DNA from: Streptomyces sp. WMMC940 | Lineage (GTDB): Bacteria > Actinomycetota > Actinomycetes > Streptomycetales > Streptomycetaceae | NCBI RefSeq assembly: GCF_027460265.1 | Contig: NZ_JAPZBC010000001.1 | Span: 3,185,001 to 3,249,000, forward strand | Direction of reading: 5' to 3' | Length of the DNA: 64,000 nt | Shown here: one piece after another, positions 26,938-37,544 of the stretch | Layout: each line of letters opens with the position of its first letter | Numbering within the stretch: the stretch's first letter is position 1 | Made by a program: the position numbers and the translations under genes | Notes under the pieces: model-generated | The model's database searches: none | Told to the model about the DNA's origin: nothing | Seen by the model: only the letters and a program-made list of their open reading frames with translations

Positions 26938-27543
26938 TCAGATGGTGACGCCCTGGGCGCGCAGGAAGTTCGCCGGGTTCAGGGCCGAGCCGTAGTTCGG
27001 GGTCGTACGGATCTCGAAGTGCAGGTGCGGGCCGGACGAGTTGCCGGTGTTGCCGGACAGGGCTATGAGCTTGCCGGTGTTCACGCTCTGGCCGACATGG
27101 ACGTTGATCTTCGACAGATGCGCGTACTGCGAGTACTTGCCGTTGCCGTGCTTGATCACGATGGCGTTGCCGTACGCGGAACCGTCACCGCCGCCGTTCG
27201 GACCGGCCTTGACGACGACACCGCCACTGGCGGCCTTCACCGGGGTGCCGACCGGAACGGCGAAGTCCTGGCCGGAGTGCTTGTGGGACCACATGGCGCC
27301 GCCCTGGTTGAAGCTGGCGGTCAGGGTGTAGCCCGAGACCGGCTTGACCCAGGCGTTGGCCTTGGCCTTCTTCGCCGCGGGCTTCGCCTCGGCGGCGGCC
27401 GGGGCGCTCTTCGCCGTGTCGGCGGACGCGACACCGGCCCCGGCTCCGACGACCATCACGGCGCCGAGTCCGGCGGCCACGACGGCACCACGGGTACGGA
27501 GCGCGGACGAACGGAGACGGGTGGGGGCGATGCGCTTCGACAT
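26938..27543 (-). CDS. Secreted M23-family (LytM-type) peptidase
   Basis: 201 residues. A signal peptide with basic N-region and hydrophobic core (AVVAAGLGAVMVVGAGAGVASA) is followed by a short Ala/Lys linker and an M23 zinc peptidase domain. Zinc ligands fit HKHSGQDFAVP and HLHFE. The GHGNGKYSQYAHLS-like segment (here KHGNGKYSQYAHLS) is typical. It should cleave peptidoglycan cross-links outside the cell. The ATG is at 27543. The upstream region contains a CTACGAC-n5-GTCGTAG dyad. It lies downstream of and convergent with the sigE-cse operon. Confidence 0.92.
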   Translation of the reverse strand: MSKRIAPTRLRSSALRTRGAVVAAGLGAVMVVGAGAGVASADTAKSAPAAAEAKPAAKKAKANAWVKPVSGYTLTASFNQGGAMWSHKHSGQDFAVPVGTPVKAASGGVVVKAGPNGGGDGSAYGNAIVIKHGNGKYSQYAHLSKINVHVGQSVNTGKLIALSGNTGNSSGPHLHFEIRTTPNYGSALNPANFLRAQGVTI

Positions 27544-27646
27544 GCGGGGAGAACCTCCGGGCTGTGGGGCAGGAAGCGACCCGATGCCTGAGCACCGGGG
27601 CGACACCTTGGTAACCCGCACCCCCAAGCCGACTCAAACACCCCAT

Positions 27647-27665
27647 CTACGACATCTCGTCGTAG
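27647..27665. promoter_or_regulatory. Inverted repeat upstream of the M23 gene (candidate BlaI-type operator)
   Basis: Arms CTACGAC (27647-27653) and GTCGTAG (27659-27665) around a 5-nt centre. The 11-mer TACGACATCTC read on the plus strand also occurs upstream of the blaI-like gene at 38035-38045 (minus strand). It lies about 105 bp before the M23 start codon, next to a TAGATG -10-like element on the minus strand. Confidence 0.45.
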
Positions 27666-27921
27666 GTTTGCGCCTGTGAGCGGGGCCCTTGACGTCAGCG
27701 AATCCTCCGTCCGTCATTGTCCGAAATCTCCTGACGAAGAGTGGTTTATTAGCACGTGGGGGCTGCACAGATGCGTTGTCCGGTCCGAACCGCCGCCGTG
27801 TCGGGTCCACACCGCCGGAAGGCCCGCCCTCGATGACCCGAAAGACCCGGCACGCGACCCCACAGCCCCACTAAGTCGCCTAGTAGGCTCGGAAACGCCT
27901 GTGCGCCTTGTCACGGCCGGT

Positions 27922-27957
27922 GGGACCAAAGGCCTTCCGTTTCGGGACCAAAGTCCC
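27922..27957. promoter_or_regulatory. Two tandem DevR/DosR-like boxes upstream of the NLR gene
   Basis: Box 2 at 27944-27957 is GGGACCAAAGTCCC, an exact GGGAC-n4-GTCCC dyad inside TTCGGGACCAAAGTCCCGTT. Box 1 at 27922-27935 is GGGACCAAAGGCCT (11 of 14 identical). Their starts are 22 bp apart, two helical turns, as in many DosR-regulated promoters. They lie about 90-125 bp before the NLR start. Confidence 0.7.
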
Positions 27958-28047
27958 GTTGGCCGGAGGCGCTGAAGGACTTCGGACGGTGCGCCCGAAG
28001 TGCCCCTTTCGGCGGGATACGCCCTTTTTGTCACGGGAGAGAGTCCT

Positions 28048-31000
28048 ATGGAGCCCGCACTGATCGGCACCCGCCTCGCATCGGCGGTGCTCTCCCCCCT
28101 CGTCAGGCGCCTCCTGGTGCAGGAGGGCAGCGGCGCCGCACTCACCGACCGCCCCGTGCGACTCGCCGGCCTGGTCTCGTTCCGGGGCGAGAAGCGCACC
28201 CTCACCGAGCGGGACGTCCGCAGGCTCGCGGGCACCCTCGTCCGGGAGTCGCTGACGGGGCCCGGCGAGCCGCCGTTCCCCGATGACGAGGCCGAAGCCG
28301 TCGCCGACGCCCTGTCCCGGTGCCTGCTCGCCCTCGGCGAGCTGGAGATGGACGACGTCCAGGCCGTCCGCCACGGCCACCGCGAACTCGCCCGGCGACT
28401 GCGCGCCACCCCCACGGCGCGGCGCGCGGCCGGGGGTCTGTCCACGGACGCCACCCTCTACCTCGCCTCGATCACCGAGTGGGCCTGCCTCCACATCCTG
28501 CAGTTCTTCACCCAGCGGTCGTCCTTCGTCGCCCGCACCCTCGTCGAGCAGAGCCGCACCCAGGCCGAGATGATCGCGAAACTCGACGAGCTGATCCTGC
28601 GCACGCCCCGTACGGACGCCCGTGACGCGGCGTTCGAGCACCGCTACCTCCCGTACGTGGCGCGGAGCCACGGGAACCTCACGATCTACGGCATCGACCT
28701 GCACGAGTCACCGGACGAGTGGCCGCTGGACGTGGCCTACCTCTGCCTGGATACCTCCGCCCGGACCGGACCTTCCGGGGACTGGCTCACCGGACCGGCC
28801 GCGATCGGTCCGGCCACCGGTTCGCAGACCGTCCCGACCGGCGACCGGCCCACCGTGCCGCACGCCCGCCCGCAGCCACCGGACGACGGCGTCCGGTGGC
28901 TGCGCAGGGCGAGCGGCACGGACGGGCCGGAGGCGGATCCCGTGCCCGCGGACCAGGCCCTCGCCGCCCACGACCGGGTGCTGCTCCGCGGCGTCGCCGG
29001 CTCCGGGAAGACCACCCTCGTCCAGTGGCTGGCCGTGTCCGCGGCCCGCACCGCGGGTGAGGATCCCGACGGGCGGATGGCGTACCTCCACGACCGCGTC
29101 CCCTTCGTCCTGCCTCTGCGCACCCTCACCCGCCACGGCGAGCGGCTGCCCGCACCCGACGGCTTCCTGTCGGCCGTGGGCTGCCCCCTCACCCCGCCCG
29201 AGGGCTGGGCGGACCGGGTACTCACCGCCGGCCGCGGGCTGATCCTCGTGGACGGCGTCGACGAGGTCCCCGAGGCCGAGCGGAACCGCACCCGACGTTG
29301 GCTGCGCGACCTGCTGGGCGCGTACGGCGCCGGCAACCGCTGGCTCGTCACCTCCCGCCCCTCCGCGGTGCGCGACGACTGGCTCGCCCCCGACGGCTTC
29401 ACCGACCTCACCCTCTCCCCCATGAGCCGCCGCGCGGTCACGGCGTTCGTACAGCGCTGGCACCGGGCTGCGGGCGCCGACGCGCAGACGTACGAGCAGC
29501 CGCTCCAGGACGCCATCCGCGGCAAGCGGGACCTCGCCGCCCTCACCACCAACCCCCTGATGTGCGGACTCATCTGCGCACTCCACCGCGACCGGCGCGG
29601 CTTCCTCCCCCGCGGCCGCAAGGCCCTCTACGAGGCGGCGCTCGCGATGCTGCTCACCCGCCGCGACCGGGAGCGGGACCTGGGCGCACCCTCCGGCGTC
29701 GACCTCGCGGAAGCGCCGCAGATCCAGCTCGTCCAGCGCCTGGCGTACTGGATGACGCTCAACGGGCGCACGCAGATGGACCGTTCACGGGCGGAGTCGC
29801 TGGTCACCGCAGCGATCCCGGCGGTCCCCGAAGCGGCCGCGGCCGGGGATCCCCGGGCCGTCTTCGGTCATCTGCTGCACCGCAGCGGACTGCTGCGTGA
29901 ATCCTCCCCCGGGGCCGTGGACTTCGTGCACCGCACCTTCCAGGACTTCCTCGCTGCCAAGGCGATCGTGGACGAGTGGCACATCGGCGTCCTCACCCGG
30001 CATGCGGCGGACGACCAGTGGGAGGACGTGATCCGGATGAGCGTGGCCCATGCGCGGCCGCGCGAATGCGCCGAGATCTTCACGGAGTTGCTCGCCGCGG
30101 CGGACGCGGCCCCCGACCGCGCCACCCAGCTGCGGATCCTGGTGGTCGCGGCGGCGGCGATGGAACAGGCCACGGAGATCGCGCCCTCCGTCCGCGAGAC
30201 GCTGCTGAGCCGTACGGCCGAGGCCATTCCGCCGAGGACCGTCCAGGAAGCCCGGGCCCTGTCCACCGCTGGTCCCCTCGTGCTCGACCTGCTGCCGGGG
30301 CCCGAGCACACGGCCGACGACGACATGGCGCGCATGACGGTCGTCACCGCCTCGCTCGTCGACTCCGAAACCGCGGTCCCCTTCCTCGCCCGGTACGCCG
30401 GACACCCCTCGGTGCGGGTGCGCTCGCAGCTCGTATGGGCCTGGGACCGGTACGGCCACGACGAGTACGCCAGGGACGTGATCGCCGCCGTCGACCCGTC
30501 GGGGCTCTACTTCACGGTGCGCAACGTCGAGCAGGCCCGCTCGATCGCCGCCCTCGCCGGCGGCCGCGCGGTGCACTTCCAGGGAGACCTGCCCGGGGAG
30601 CTCATCGCCGCGACCGTCCGGTCCTGTGCGCCGCCGGCGGTCCGCATCTCCCAGAACCCGCAGCTCACCGACCTCACCTGGCTGACTGGCGCACCCGCGT
30701 CGCCGGAGGACGTCGAGATCGACCGCTGTCCCGCGCTCACCGACCTCTCGGCCGTGGGCCCCCTGACCACGCTCCTCCTCGACGACAGCCAACTGGCCGT
30801 CGTGGCGAGGGTGCCGGACGCGGAAGGGGTCCAGGTGGAGCTGAGGCGGGCGGTGCCCGACGTGCGCCGCATCCCCGAGCTCTTCCCCGGCCTCCCCTCC
30901 CTCTCCGTCGTGCACCTGTGGCAGGACGAACCCGTCGACCTGTCTCCGCTCACGGCCGTGGACGGGCTGCGCCGGATCCTCCTCGTCGGCGACCCCGCCC

Positions 31001-31062
31001 TGTTCCTGGGGACGGACGACCTCGCCGCACGCGTCTCACTGACCGTCAGACCACCGGAATGA
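28048..31062 (+). CDS. NACHT-domain STAND ATPase (bacterial NLR-like protein)
   Basis: 1004-residue NLR-type protein. The N-terminal helical effector/adaptor region (about 1-200) begins MEPALIGTRLASAVLSPLVR and resembles NACHT-associated N-terminal helical domains of actinobacteria. Residues 200-300 include GNLTIYGIDLHESPDEWPLD and a low-complexity linker. The NACHT ATPase has Walker A GVAGSGKTT (Lys321), Walker B LILVDGVDEVPE (402-406) and sensor LVTSRPSAV. A winged-helix region follows, with helical repeats around 700-830 and short leucine-rich-like repeats (LTDLTWL, LTDLSAVGPL) near the C-terminus. Some bacterial NACHT proteins are anti-phage sensors; its own function is unproven. Single gene, with GGGAGAGAG before the ATG. 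Confidence 0.88.
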   Translation: MEPALIGTRLASAVLSPLVRRLLVQEGSGAALTDRPVRLAGLVSFRGEKRTLTERDVRRLAGTLVRESLTGPGEPPFPDDEAEAVADALSRCLLALGELEMDDVQAVRHGHRELARRLRATPTARRAAGGLSTDATLYLASITEWACLHILQFFTQRSSFVARTLVEQSRTQAEMIAKLDELILRTPRTDARDAAFEHRYLPYVARSHGNLTIYGIDLHESPDEWPLDVAYLCLDTSARTGPSGDWLTGPAAIGPATGSQTVPTGDRPTVPHARPQPPDDGVRWLRRASGTDGPEADPVPADQALAAHDRVLLRGVAGSGKTTLVQWLAVSAARTAGEDPDGRMAYLHDRVPFVLPLRTLTRHGERLPAPDGFLSAVGCPLTPPEGWADRVLTAGRGLILVDGVDEVPEAERNRTRRWLRDLLGAYGAGNRWLVTSRPSAVRDDWLAPDGFTDLTLSPMSRRAVTAFVQRWHRAAGADAQTYEQPLQDAIRGKRDLAALTTNPLMCGLICALHRDRRGFLPRGRKALYEAALAMLLTRRDRERDLGAPSGVDLAEAPQIQLVQRLAYWMTLNGRTQMDRSRAESLVTAAIPAVPEAAAAGDPRAVFGHLLHRSGLLRESSPGAVDFVHRTFQDFLAAKAIVDEWHIGVLTRHAADDQWEDVIRMSVAHARPRECAEIFTELLAAADAAPDRATQLRILVVAAAAMEQATEIAPSVRETLLSRTAEAIPPRTVQEARALSTAGPLVLDLLPGPEHTADDDMARMTVVTASLVDSETAVPFLARYAGHPSVRVRSQLVWAWDRYGHDEYARDVIAAVDPSGLYFTVRNVEQARSIAALAGGRAVHFQGDLPGELIAATVRSCAPPAVRISQNPQLTDLTWLTGAPASPEDVEIDRCPALTDLSAVGPLTTLLLDDSQLAVVARVPDAEGVQVELRRAVPDVRRIPELFPGLPSLSVVHLWQDEPVDLSPLTAVDGLRRILLVGDPALFLGTDDLAARVSLTVRPPE

Positions 31063-31122
31063 CCGAGGTGTTGCGTCAGGCCTCCTTCCGGCCCCGGGCC
31101 CCGTCCGCCATCCTCCTGTGAC

Positions 31123-32766
31123 ATGAGCAGACCCGTGATGAGCCCGAACCCACGCGGGCACCTCCGCCATGACCGCCTCCTCCGCAGTGTCCGCGGCGCC
31201 CGGACCTGGCCGCTCGCCCTCGGCCTCGTCGCCGCGCTCACCTGGAGCAGCGGCAGCGCACCCGCCGGGGCAGGGCCCTCCGACACCGGACTCAAGGGCG
31301 CGATCGACACGATCCTCGCCGACCCCCGGATGGACGGCGGCGCCGCGAGCGTCGTCGTCGCCGACGCCACCACCGGGGAACGGCTCTACGAACGCGACGC
31401 CGGCGACCGGCTGATGCCCGCGTCCAACACGAAACTCGCCACGTCCACCGCCGCGATGGCGCTGCTCGGCCCCGGCTACCGGTTCCGCACCGAAGTGCTG
31501 TCCACTGGCCGCCGCTACGGCTCGGTCCTGCACGGGGACCTGTACCTCCGCGGCGGGGGCGACCCCACCGCGCTCGCCTCCGACTACGAAGGACTCGCCG
31601 CCCGGCTGAGGGAGTCGGGCATCCGCAGGGTCACCGGCAGTGTCGTCGCCGACGACACCAGGTTCGACACCAGCCGCCTGGGCCGGTCCTGGGCCGCCGA
31701 CGACGAGTCCTCCTACTACTCCGCCCAGATCTCGCCGCTGACCGTCGCACCCGACACCGACTACGACTCCGGCACCGTCGTCGTGGAGGCGTCCCCCGGC
31801 GCCGCCCCCGGCGACCGGCCGAAGGTGAAGCTCACCCCGCCGACCGACTACGTACGGGTCGACGTCCGGGGCAGCACCGTCCCCGTGGGGCAGGCCGACA
31901 CCCTCGCCGTCGAGCGCGAGCACGGCTCCAACACCATCGTGGTCAGCGGGGACATCCCGGTCGGCGGGTCCACCACCAAGGAGTGGATCACCGTCTGGGA
32001 GCCCACCGGGTACGCCACTGCCGTCTTCGCCGACGCCCTGGCCGAGCAGGGCGTACGCGTCACCGGCACCCCGCGCCTGGGCAGGCCCACTCCGCCCGGT
32101 GCGAAGGTCCTCGCCACCCACAGCTCCATGCCGCTGAAGGAGCTGATGCTCCCGTTCATGAAGCTGTCCAACAACATGCACGCCGAGACGCTGACCAAGA
32201 CGATCGGCTACGAGACGTCCGGACGCGGCACCTGGAGCGCGGGGCTCTCCGCCGTCGACGGCCATCTGAGGAAGGAGGGCGTCGAGGCCGCGAAGCTGCG
32301 CCAGGTCGACGGCTCCGGGCTGTCCCGGATGAACGTCTTCCCCGCCGACCAGCTCGCCCGGCTGCTGCTCGCGGTCCGGGACGCGCCCTGGTACGACGAC
32401 TGGCACGCGTCCCTGCCCGTCGCCTGCCACCCCGACCGCGCCGTCGGCGGCACGCTCCGCACCCGGATGTGCAACACCCCGGCGGCCCTCGGCGCCCGCG
32501 CCAAGACCGGGTCCCTGACCGGCGCCTCGGCGCTCTCCGGATACGTCGAGGACGCCGTCGGCCGCGAACTGGTCTTCAGCATCGTGCTCAACAACTATCT
32601 CGCGTCCTCCGTGAAGAGCGTCGAGGACGCGATCGTGGTGACGCTGGCCGGGTCCGACACGGCCAGCGACACGATCGCCGCGGCCTCCGTACCGGTCCTG
32701 CGGAACGCCGACCGGAAGGCGCCCGCGGATCTCGAATGCACCTGGCGGAAGCCCGACGTCTGCTGA
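31123..32766 (+). CDS. dacB: D-alanyl-D-alanine carboxypeptidase/endopeptidase (PBP4, DacB)
   Basis: 547-residue secreted class C low-molecular-weight penicillin-binding protein that trims or cleaves peptidoglycan stem peptides. An N-terminal export segment (LALGLVAALTWSSGSAPAGA) precedes the catalytic SxxK motif SNTK (101-104). The long insert domain follows, then SNN (349-351) and KTG (461-463). Two nearby ATGs (31123, 31138) could start it. It lies 60 bp after the NLR stop on the same strand, so read-through is possible. A strong terminator separates it from convergent clpC. Confidence 0.94.
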   Translation: MSRPVMSPNPRGHLRHDRLLRSVRGARTWPLALGLVAALTWSSGSAPAGAGPSDTGLKGAIDTILADPRMDGGAASVVVADATTGERLYERDAGDRLMPASNTKLATSTAAMALLGPGYRFRTEVLSTGRRYGSVLHGDLYLRGGGDPTALASDYEGLAARLRESGIRRVTGSVVADDTRFDTSRLGRSWAADDESSYYSAQISPLTVAPDTDYDSGTVVVEASPGAAPGDRPKVKLTPPTDYVRVDVRGSTVPVGQADTLAVEREHGSNTIVVSGDIPVGGSTTKEWITVWEPTGYATAVFADALAEQGVRVTGTPRLGRPTPPGAKVLATHSSMPLKELMLPFMKLSNNMHAETLTKTIGYETSGRGTWSAGLSAVDGHLRKEGVEAAKLRQVDGSGLSRMNVFPADQLARLLLAVRDAPWYDDWHASLPVACHPDRAVGGTLRTRMCNTPAALGARAKTGSLTGASALSGYVEDAVGRELVFSIVLNNYLASSVKSVEDAIVVTLAGSDTASDTIAAASVPVLRNADRKAPADLECTWRKPDVC

Positions 32767-32882
32767 TGCGCCCAGGGGCCCGGACCGCCGGAAGGCACGG
32801 TGCGGGCCCTGGCCACCGGCGTCGGCCCACCACACGGCGAGACCGCAGCGGCGAAGGTCCGCCGTCTGACCGCGGTGCTCCG

Positions 32883-32929
32883 AAAAAGGGGCTGCCCCCG
32901 GACCCGGAGGTCCGGGGGCAGCCCCCTTT
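32883..32929. terminator. Bidirectional terminator between dacB and clpC
   Basis: A 16-bp perfect stem (32888-32903 and 32910-32925) with a 6-nt loop, flanked by AAAAA on the left and TTT on the right. It can stop transcription from both convergent genes. Confidence 0.88.
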
Positions 32930-32947
32930 GACGCGTGCTCGGAACGC

Positions 32948-35473
<2,526 letters not shown>

Positions 35474-35902
35474 CGTTAATCGCTCCTCAGAGCGGTCAGT
35501 CAGTTAGGGGTCGATCCCCTCCCTGTCCTTCCGCAGCTTAGTCCCGCAAGCGGGGACCGCTCATTCCAACTGCCGACACCCGTCTGTGGCCTCCTGCCCC
35601 GAACGCCGACAAATGCTCCAACCCGATGGTGCGAGACGATGTTCCCGCAGGCCAGGCAGTTACCCGTGCCATCAGTACGCCGATGGCGAACGTGAGACCC
35701 CGGAGCCCGCGTGTCACCCGTCCCCACTAGGGATGTCTTACCCGTATGGACGGACACTCCATGCGGCGCGCGCCGGTTCCCTCAGCTACGGGCGAACACC
35801 CTTGCGCCCTCGAACACGCCCTCGCCACCTCCTCGTCGACACCGTGCGTGACGATTCCCCGACGATCCGTAACCACCGGGTCCTCCCGGGAGTTCCCGGG
35901 TC
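35474..35902. other. Divergent promoter region of clpC
   Basis: About 430 bp without a gene. It contains the clpC leader with a GC hairpin at 35541-35557 and the ClgR-like box at 35675-35691. The promoter of the rightward gene at 35903 must lie near the right end but is not obvious. Confidence 0.6.
35675..35691 (-). promoter_or_regulatory. ClgR-like operator upstream of clpC
   Basis: Read toward clpC the site is GTTCGCCATCGGCGTAC, matching the TTCGC-n5-GCG core of ClgR boxes found before clp genes in Streptomyces and other actinobacteria. It lies about 200 bp upstream of the clpC ATG. Confidence 0.6.
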
Positions 35903-36505
35903 ATGGCCTTCACTCTCCCGGCACCTCGCGTGCCGCTCGATGACGGCAGCACAAGGTGGTACAAGAACGAGCTTGGCTGGGCTACGGCCGAAGGGCCACC
36001 GGTACGGCTGATCACCGGGCTGCGGTTCGACGCGCTGCAGCTGCCGGCGGACGCCGGGGAGGCTCTGTTGCGGCGCTGCGGGCGCACCGGACCGGTCGCC
36101 AGGGCGGGAAACAGAATTCTGCTCCTGGTCGCCGCGGGCAGCGCAGAGGAGCTGCCCGGGCTGCTCGACTGGCTGGACTGGGGCGGGATCCGCCTGGAGC
36201 TGACCGCTCTCGGGCCGGGTGGGTCCGTGCCCGCACCTGCGCCCCCGGGGTGCGCGGTCCCGGCCGGGGCGCCTCAGGGGGCCGCCGTGTGGCTGCGGCC
36301 CCCGAAGCCGGGGCGCGAGGTGGAGCCGTCACTGCCGGCGTTCGGCGCCGTGGGGCGCCCGGGCGCCGGATCCGGGGGCGGTGGGGGCGCCCCCGACCTC
36401 GTACGGCTCGTGGACGCGGCGGCGAACGCCTGCCACCGGGCCCGTCTGCTGCGTGCGTCTGCGGCCGGGCCGCACACGCACGCTCAGCCGTTGGCCTTCT
36501 CGTAG
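35903..36505 (+). CDS. Conserved actinobacterial protein (SCO3374-like)
   Basis: 200 residues beginning [20 protein letters not shown]. The N-terminal WYKNELGWAT and LITGLRFDALQLP segments match the N-terminal part of a family conserved in streptomycetes between clpC and lsr2, which loosely resembles prim-pol-type N-terminal domains. The second half has Pro/Gly-rich loops, AAVWLRPPKPG and a final helix. No catalytic residues of a polymerase are evident and no function is known. Its 3' end overlaps convergent lsr2 by 22 nt. Confidence 0.75.
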   Translation: MAFTLPAPRVPLDDGSTRWYKNELGWATAEGPPVRLITGLRFDALQLPADAGEALLRRCGRTGPVARAGNRILLLVAAGSAEELPGLLDWLDWGGIRLELTALGPGGSVPAPAPPGCAVPAGAPQGAAVWLRPPKPGREVEPSLPAFGAVGRPGAGSGGGGGAPDLVRLVDAAANACHRARLLRASAAGPHTHAQPLAFS

Positions 36506-36822
36506 GCCTCCCGGATCTCGGCGGGGACACGGCCGCGGTCGTTGACGCTGTAGCCGTTCTCCTTCGCCCACTTCCGGATCTCCGCGGTGTCCTTGCTGCC
36601 CGTCGAGGTCGCGGCACGGCCCTTTCCGCGGCCGGTCGTGGCACGGCCGCCGGTGCGCCGGCCACCCTTGGTGTAGGGCTCCAGCAGACCGCGGAGCTTG
36701 TCCGCGTTGGCGGTGGTGAGGTCGATCTCGTAGGTCTTGCCGTCCAGAGCGAACGTCACGGTCTCGTCCGCCTCGCCGCCGTCGAGGTCGTCGACAAGAA
36801 GGACCTGAACCTTCTGTGCCAC
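36484..36822 (-). CDS. lsr2: Nucleoid-associated silencer Lsr2
   Basis: 112-residue H-NS-like xenogeneic silencer that binds AT-rich DNA and bridges it. The N-terminal dimerisation domain has QKVQVLLVDDLDGG and the YEIDL strand. A basic Gly/Arg/Thr linker leads to the C-terminal DNA-binding domain (IRKWAKENGYSVNDRGRVPA) with its RGR AT-hook-like motif. I chose the GTG at 36822 (VAQKVQ), preceded by AAAGGA, over the in-frame ATG five codons earlier. The upstream stretch is unusually AT-rich for this chromosome, consistent with self-binding. Confidence 0.95.
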   Translation of the reverse strand: MAQKVQVLLVDDLDGGEADETVTFALDGKTYEIDLTTANADKLRGLLEPYTKGGRRTGGRATTGRGKGRAATSTGSKDTAEIRKWAKENGYSVNDRGRVPAEIREAYEKANG

Positions 36823-36995
36823 CGGATTTCCTTTCATCGAAAATGCAGTACGCGGAAAGGAAACCGCTTTTCTCTGGAAAACACAAACCCTCGGCAGAGG
36901 TTCAGAACCCGGGGAACGCGGGAAACGTACGCGATTCGGACATAGGGGTTCGGCGTCGGGTCGAGTCCCGCTTCCGCCTGCCCGCCGGAGCGGGA

Positions 36996-37535
36996 TCACA
37001 GGTGGAGAAGCATCCGGCTGTTACCCAAGGTGTTCGGCTTCACCCGTTCGAGACCGAGGAACTCGGCGACACCCTCGTCATAGGAACGCAGCAGCTCGCT
37101 GTAGACATCTCCGTCGACCGGGGTCTCACCGATCTCCACGAACCCGTGCTTCGCGAAGAAGTCGACTTCGAAGGTCAGGCAGAATACCCGCCGCACACCC
37201 AGCCAGCGGGCGGTGTGCAGCAGCTTGCCGAGTACATGGTGACCGACGCCGGAGCCCCTGAACTGGGGGTCCACCGCGAGAGTGCGGACTTCGGCGAGGT
37301 CTTCCCACATCACGTGGAGGGCACCGCAGCCGACCACCCGGGCGTCCGAGTCGCGTTCCGCGACCCAGAACTCCTGGATGTCCTCGTAAAGCGTCACGGT
37401 CGCTTTGTCGAGCAGGATGCCATCGCTCACGTACGGGTCCACGAGACGGCGAACGGCAGGCACATCGCCGGTCCTGGCCCGGCGGACCGTGACGGCATTT
37501 GCTGCGGCATTGGGAGGCGACTGCTCTGACGACAT
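36996..37535 (-). CDS. argA: Amino-acid N-acetyltransferase (N-acetylglutamate synthase type)
   Basis: 179-residue GNAT acetyltransferase of the short ArgA class that makes N-acetylglutamate for arginine synthesis. Core motifs are AEVRTLAVDPQFRGSGVGHH (acetyl-CoA loop), FCLTFEVDFFAKHGF and the IQEFWVAE strand. It has no amino-acid-kinase domain, as in actinobacterial stand-alone enzymes. It starts nine bases after the blaI-like stop and is probably cotranscribed with it. Confidence 0.86.
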   Translation of the reverse strand: MSSEQSPPNAAANAVTVRRARTGDVPAVRRLVDPYVSDGILLDKATVTLYEDIQEFWVAERDSDARVVGCGALHVMWEDLAEVRTLAVDPQFRGSGVGHHVLGKLLHTARWLGVRRVFCLTFEVDFFAKHGFVEIGETPVDGDVYSELLRSYDEGVAEFLGLERVKPNTLGNSRMLLHL

Positions 37536-37544
37536 GACCGGACG

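Larger units (their letters stand above)
27544..28047. other. 500-bp divergent regulatory region between M23 peptidase and NLR genes
   Basis: No gene is supported here. Toward the left are the M23 leader and a dyad at 27647-27665. In the middle is a TAGGCT -10-like element at 27884-27889 facing right. At 27922-27957 are two DevR/DosR-like boxes. I looked for a c-di-AMP (ydaO) riboswitch because cell-wall hydrolase genes in streptomycetes can carry one, and did not find its conserved core. Confidence 0.6.

Noticed and set aside
27544..27700. c-di-AMP (ydaO-type) riboswitch before the M23 peptidase
   Set aside because: Expected from the gene type, but neither strand shows the conserved ydaO core segments; only a short dyad is present.
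35540..35575. SigR-type promoter (GGAAT-n18-GTT) for clpC
   Set aside because: GGAAT occurs on the minus strand, but no GTT is found at the right distance.
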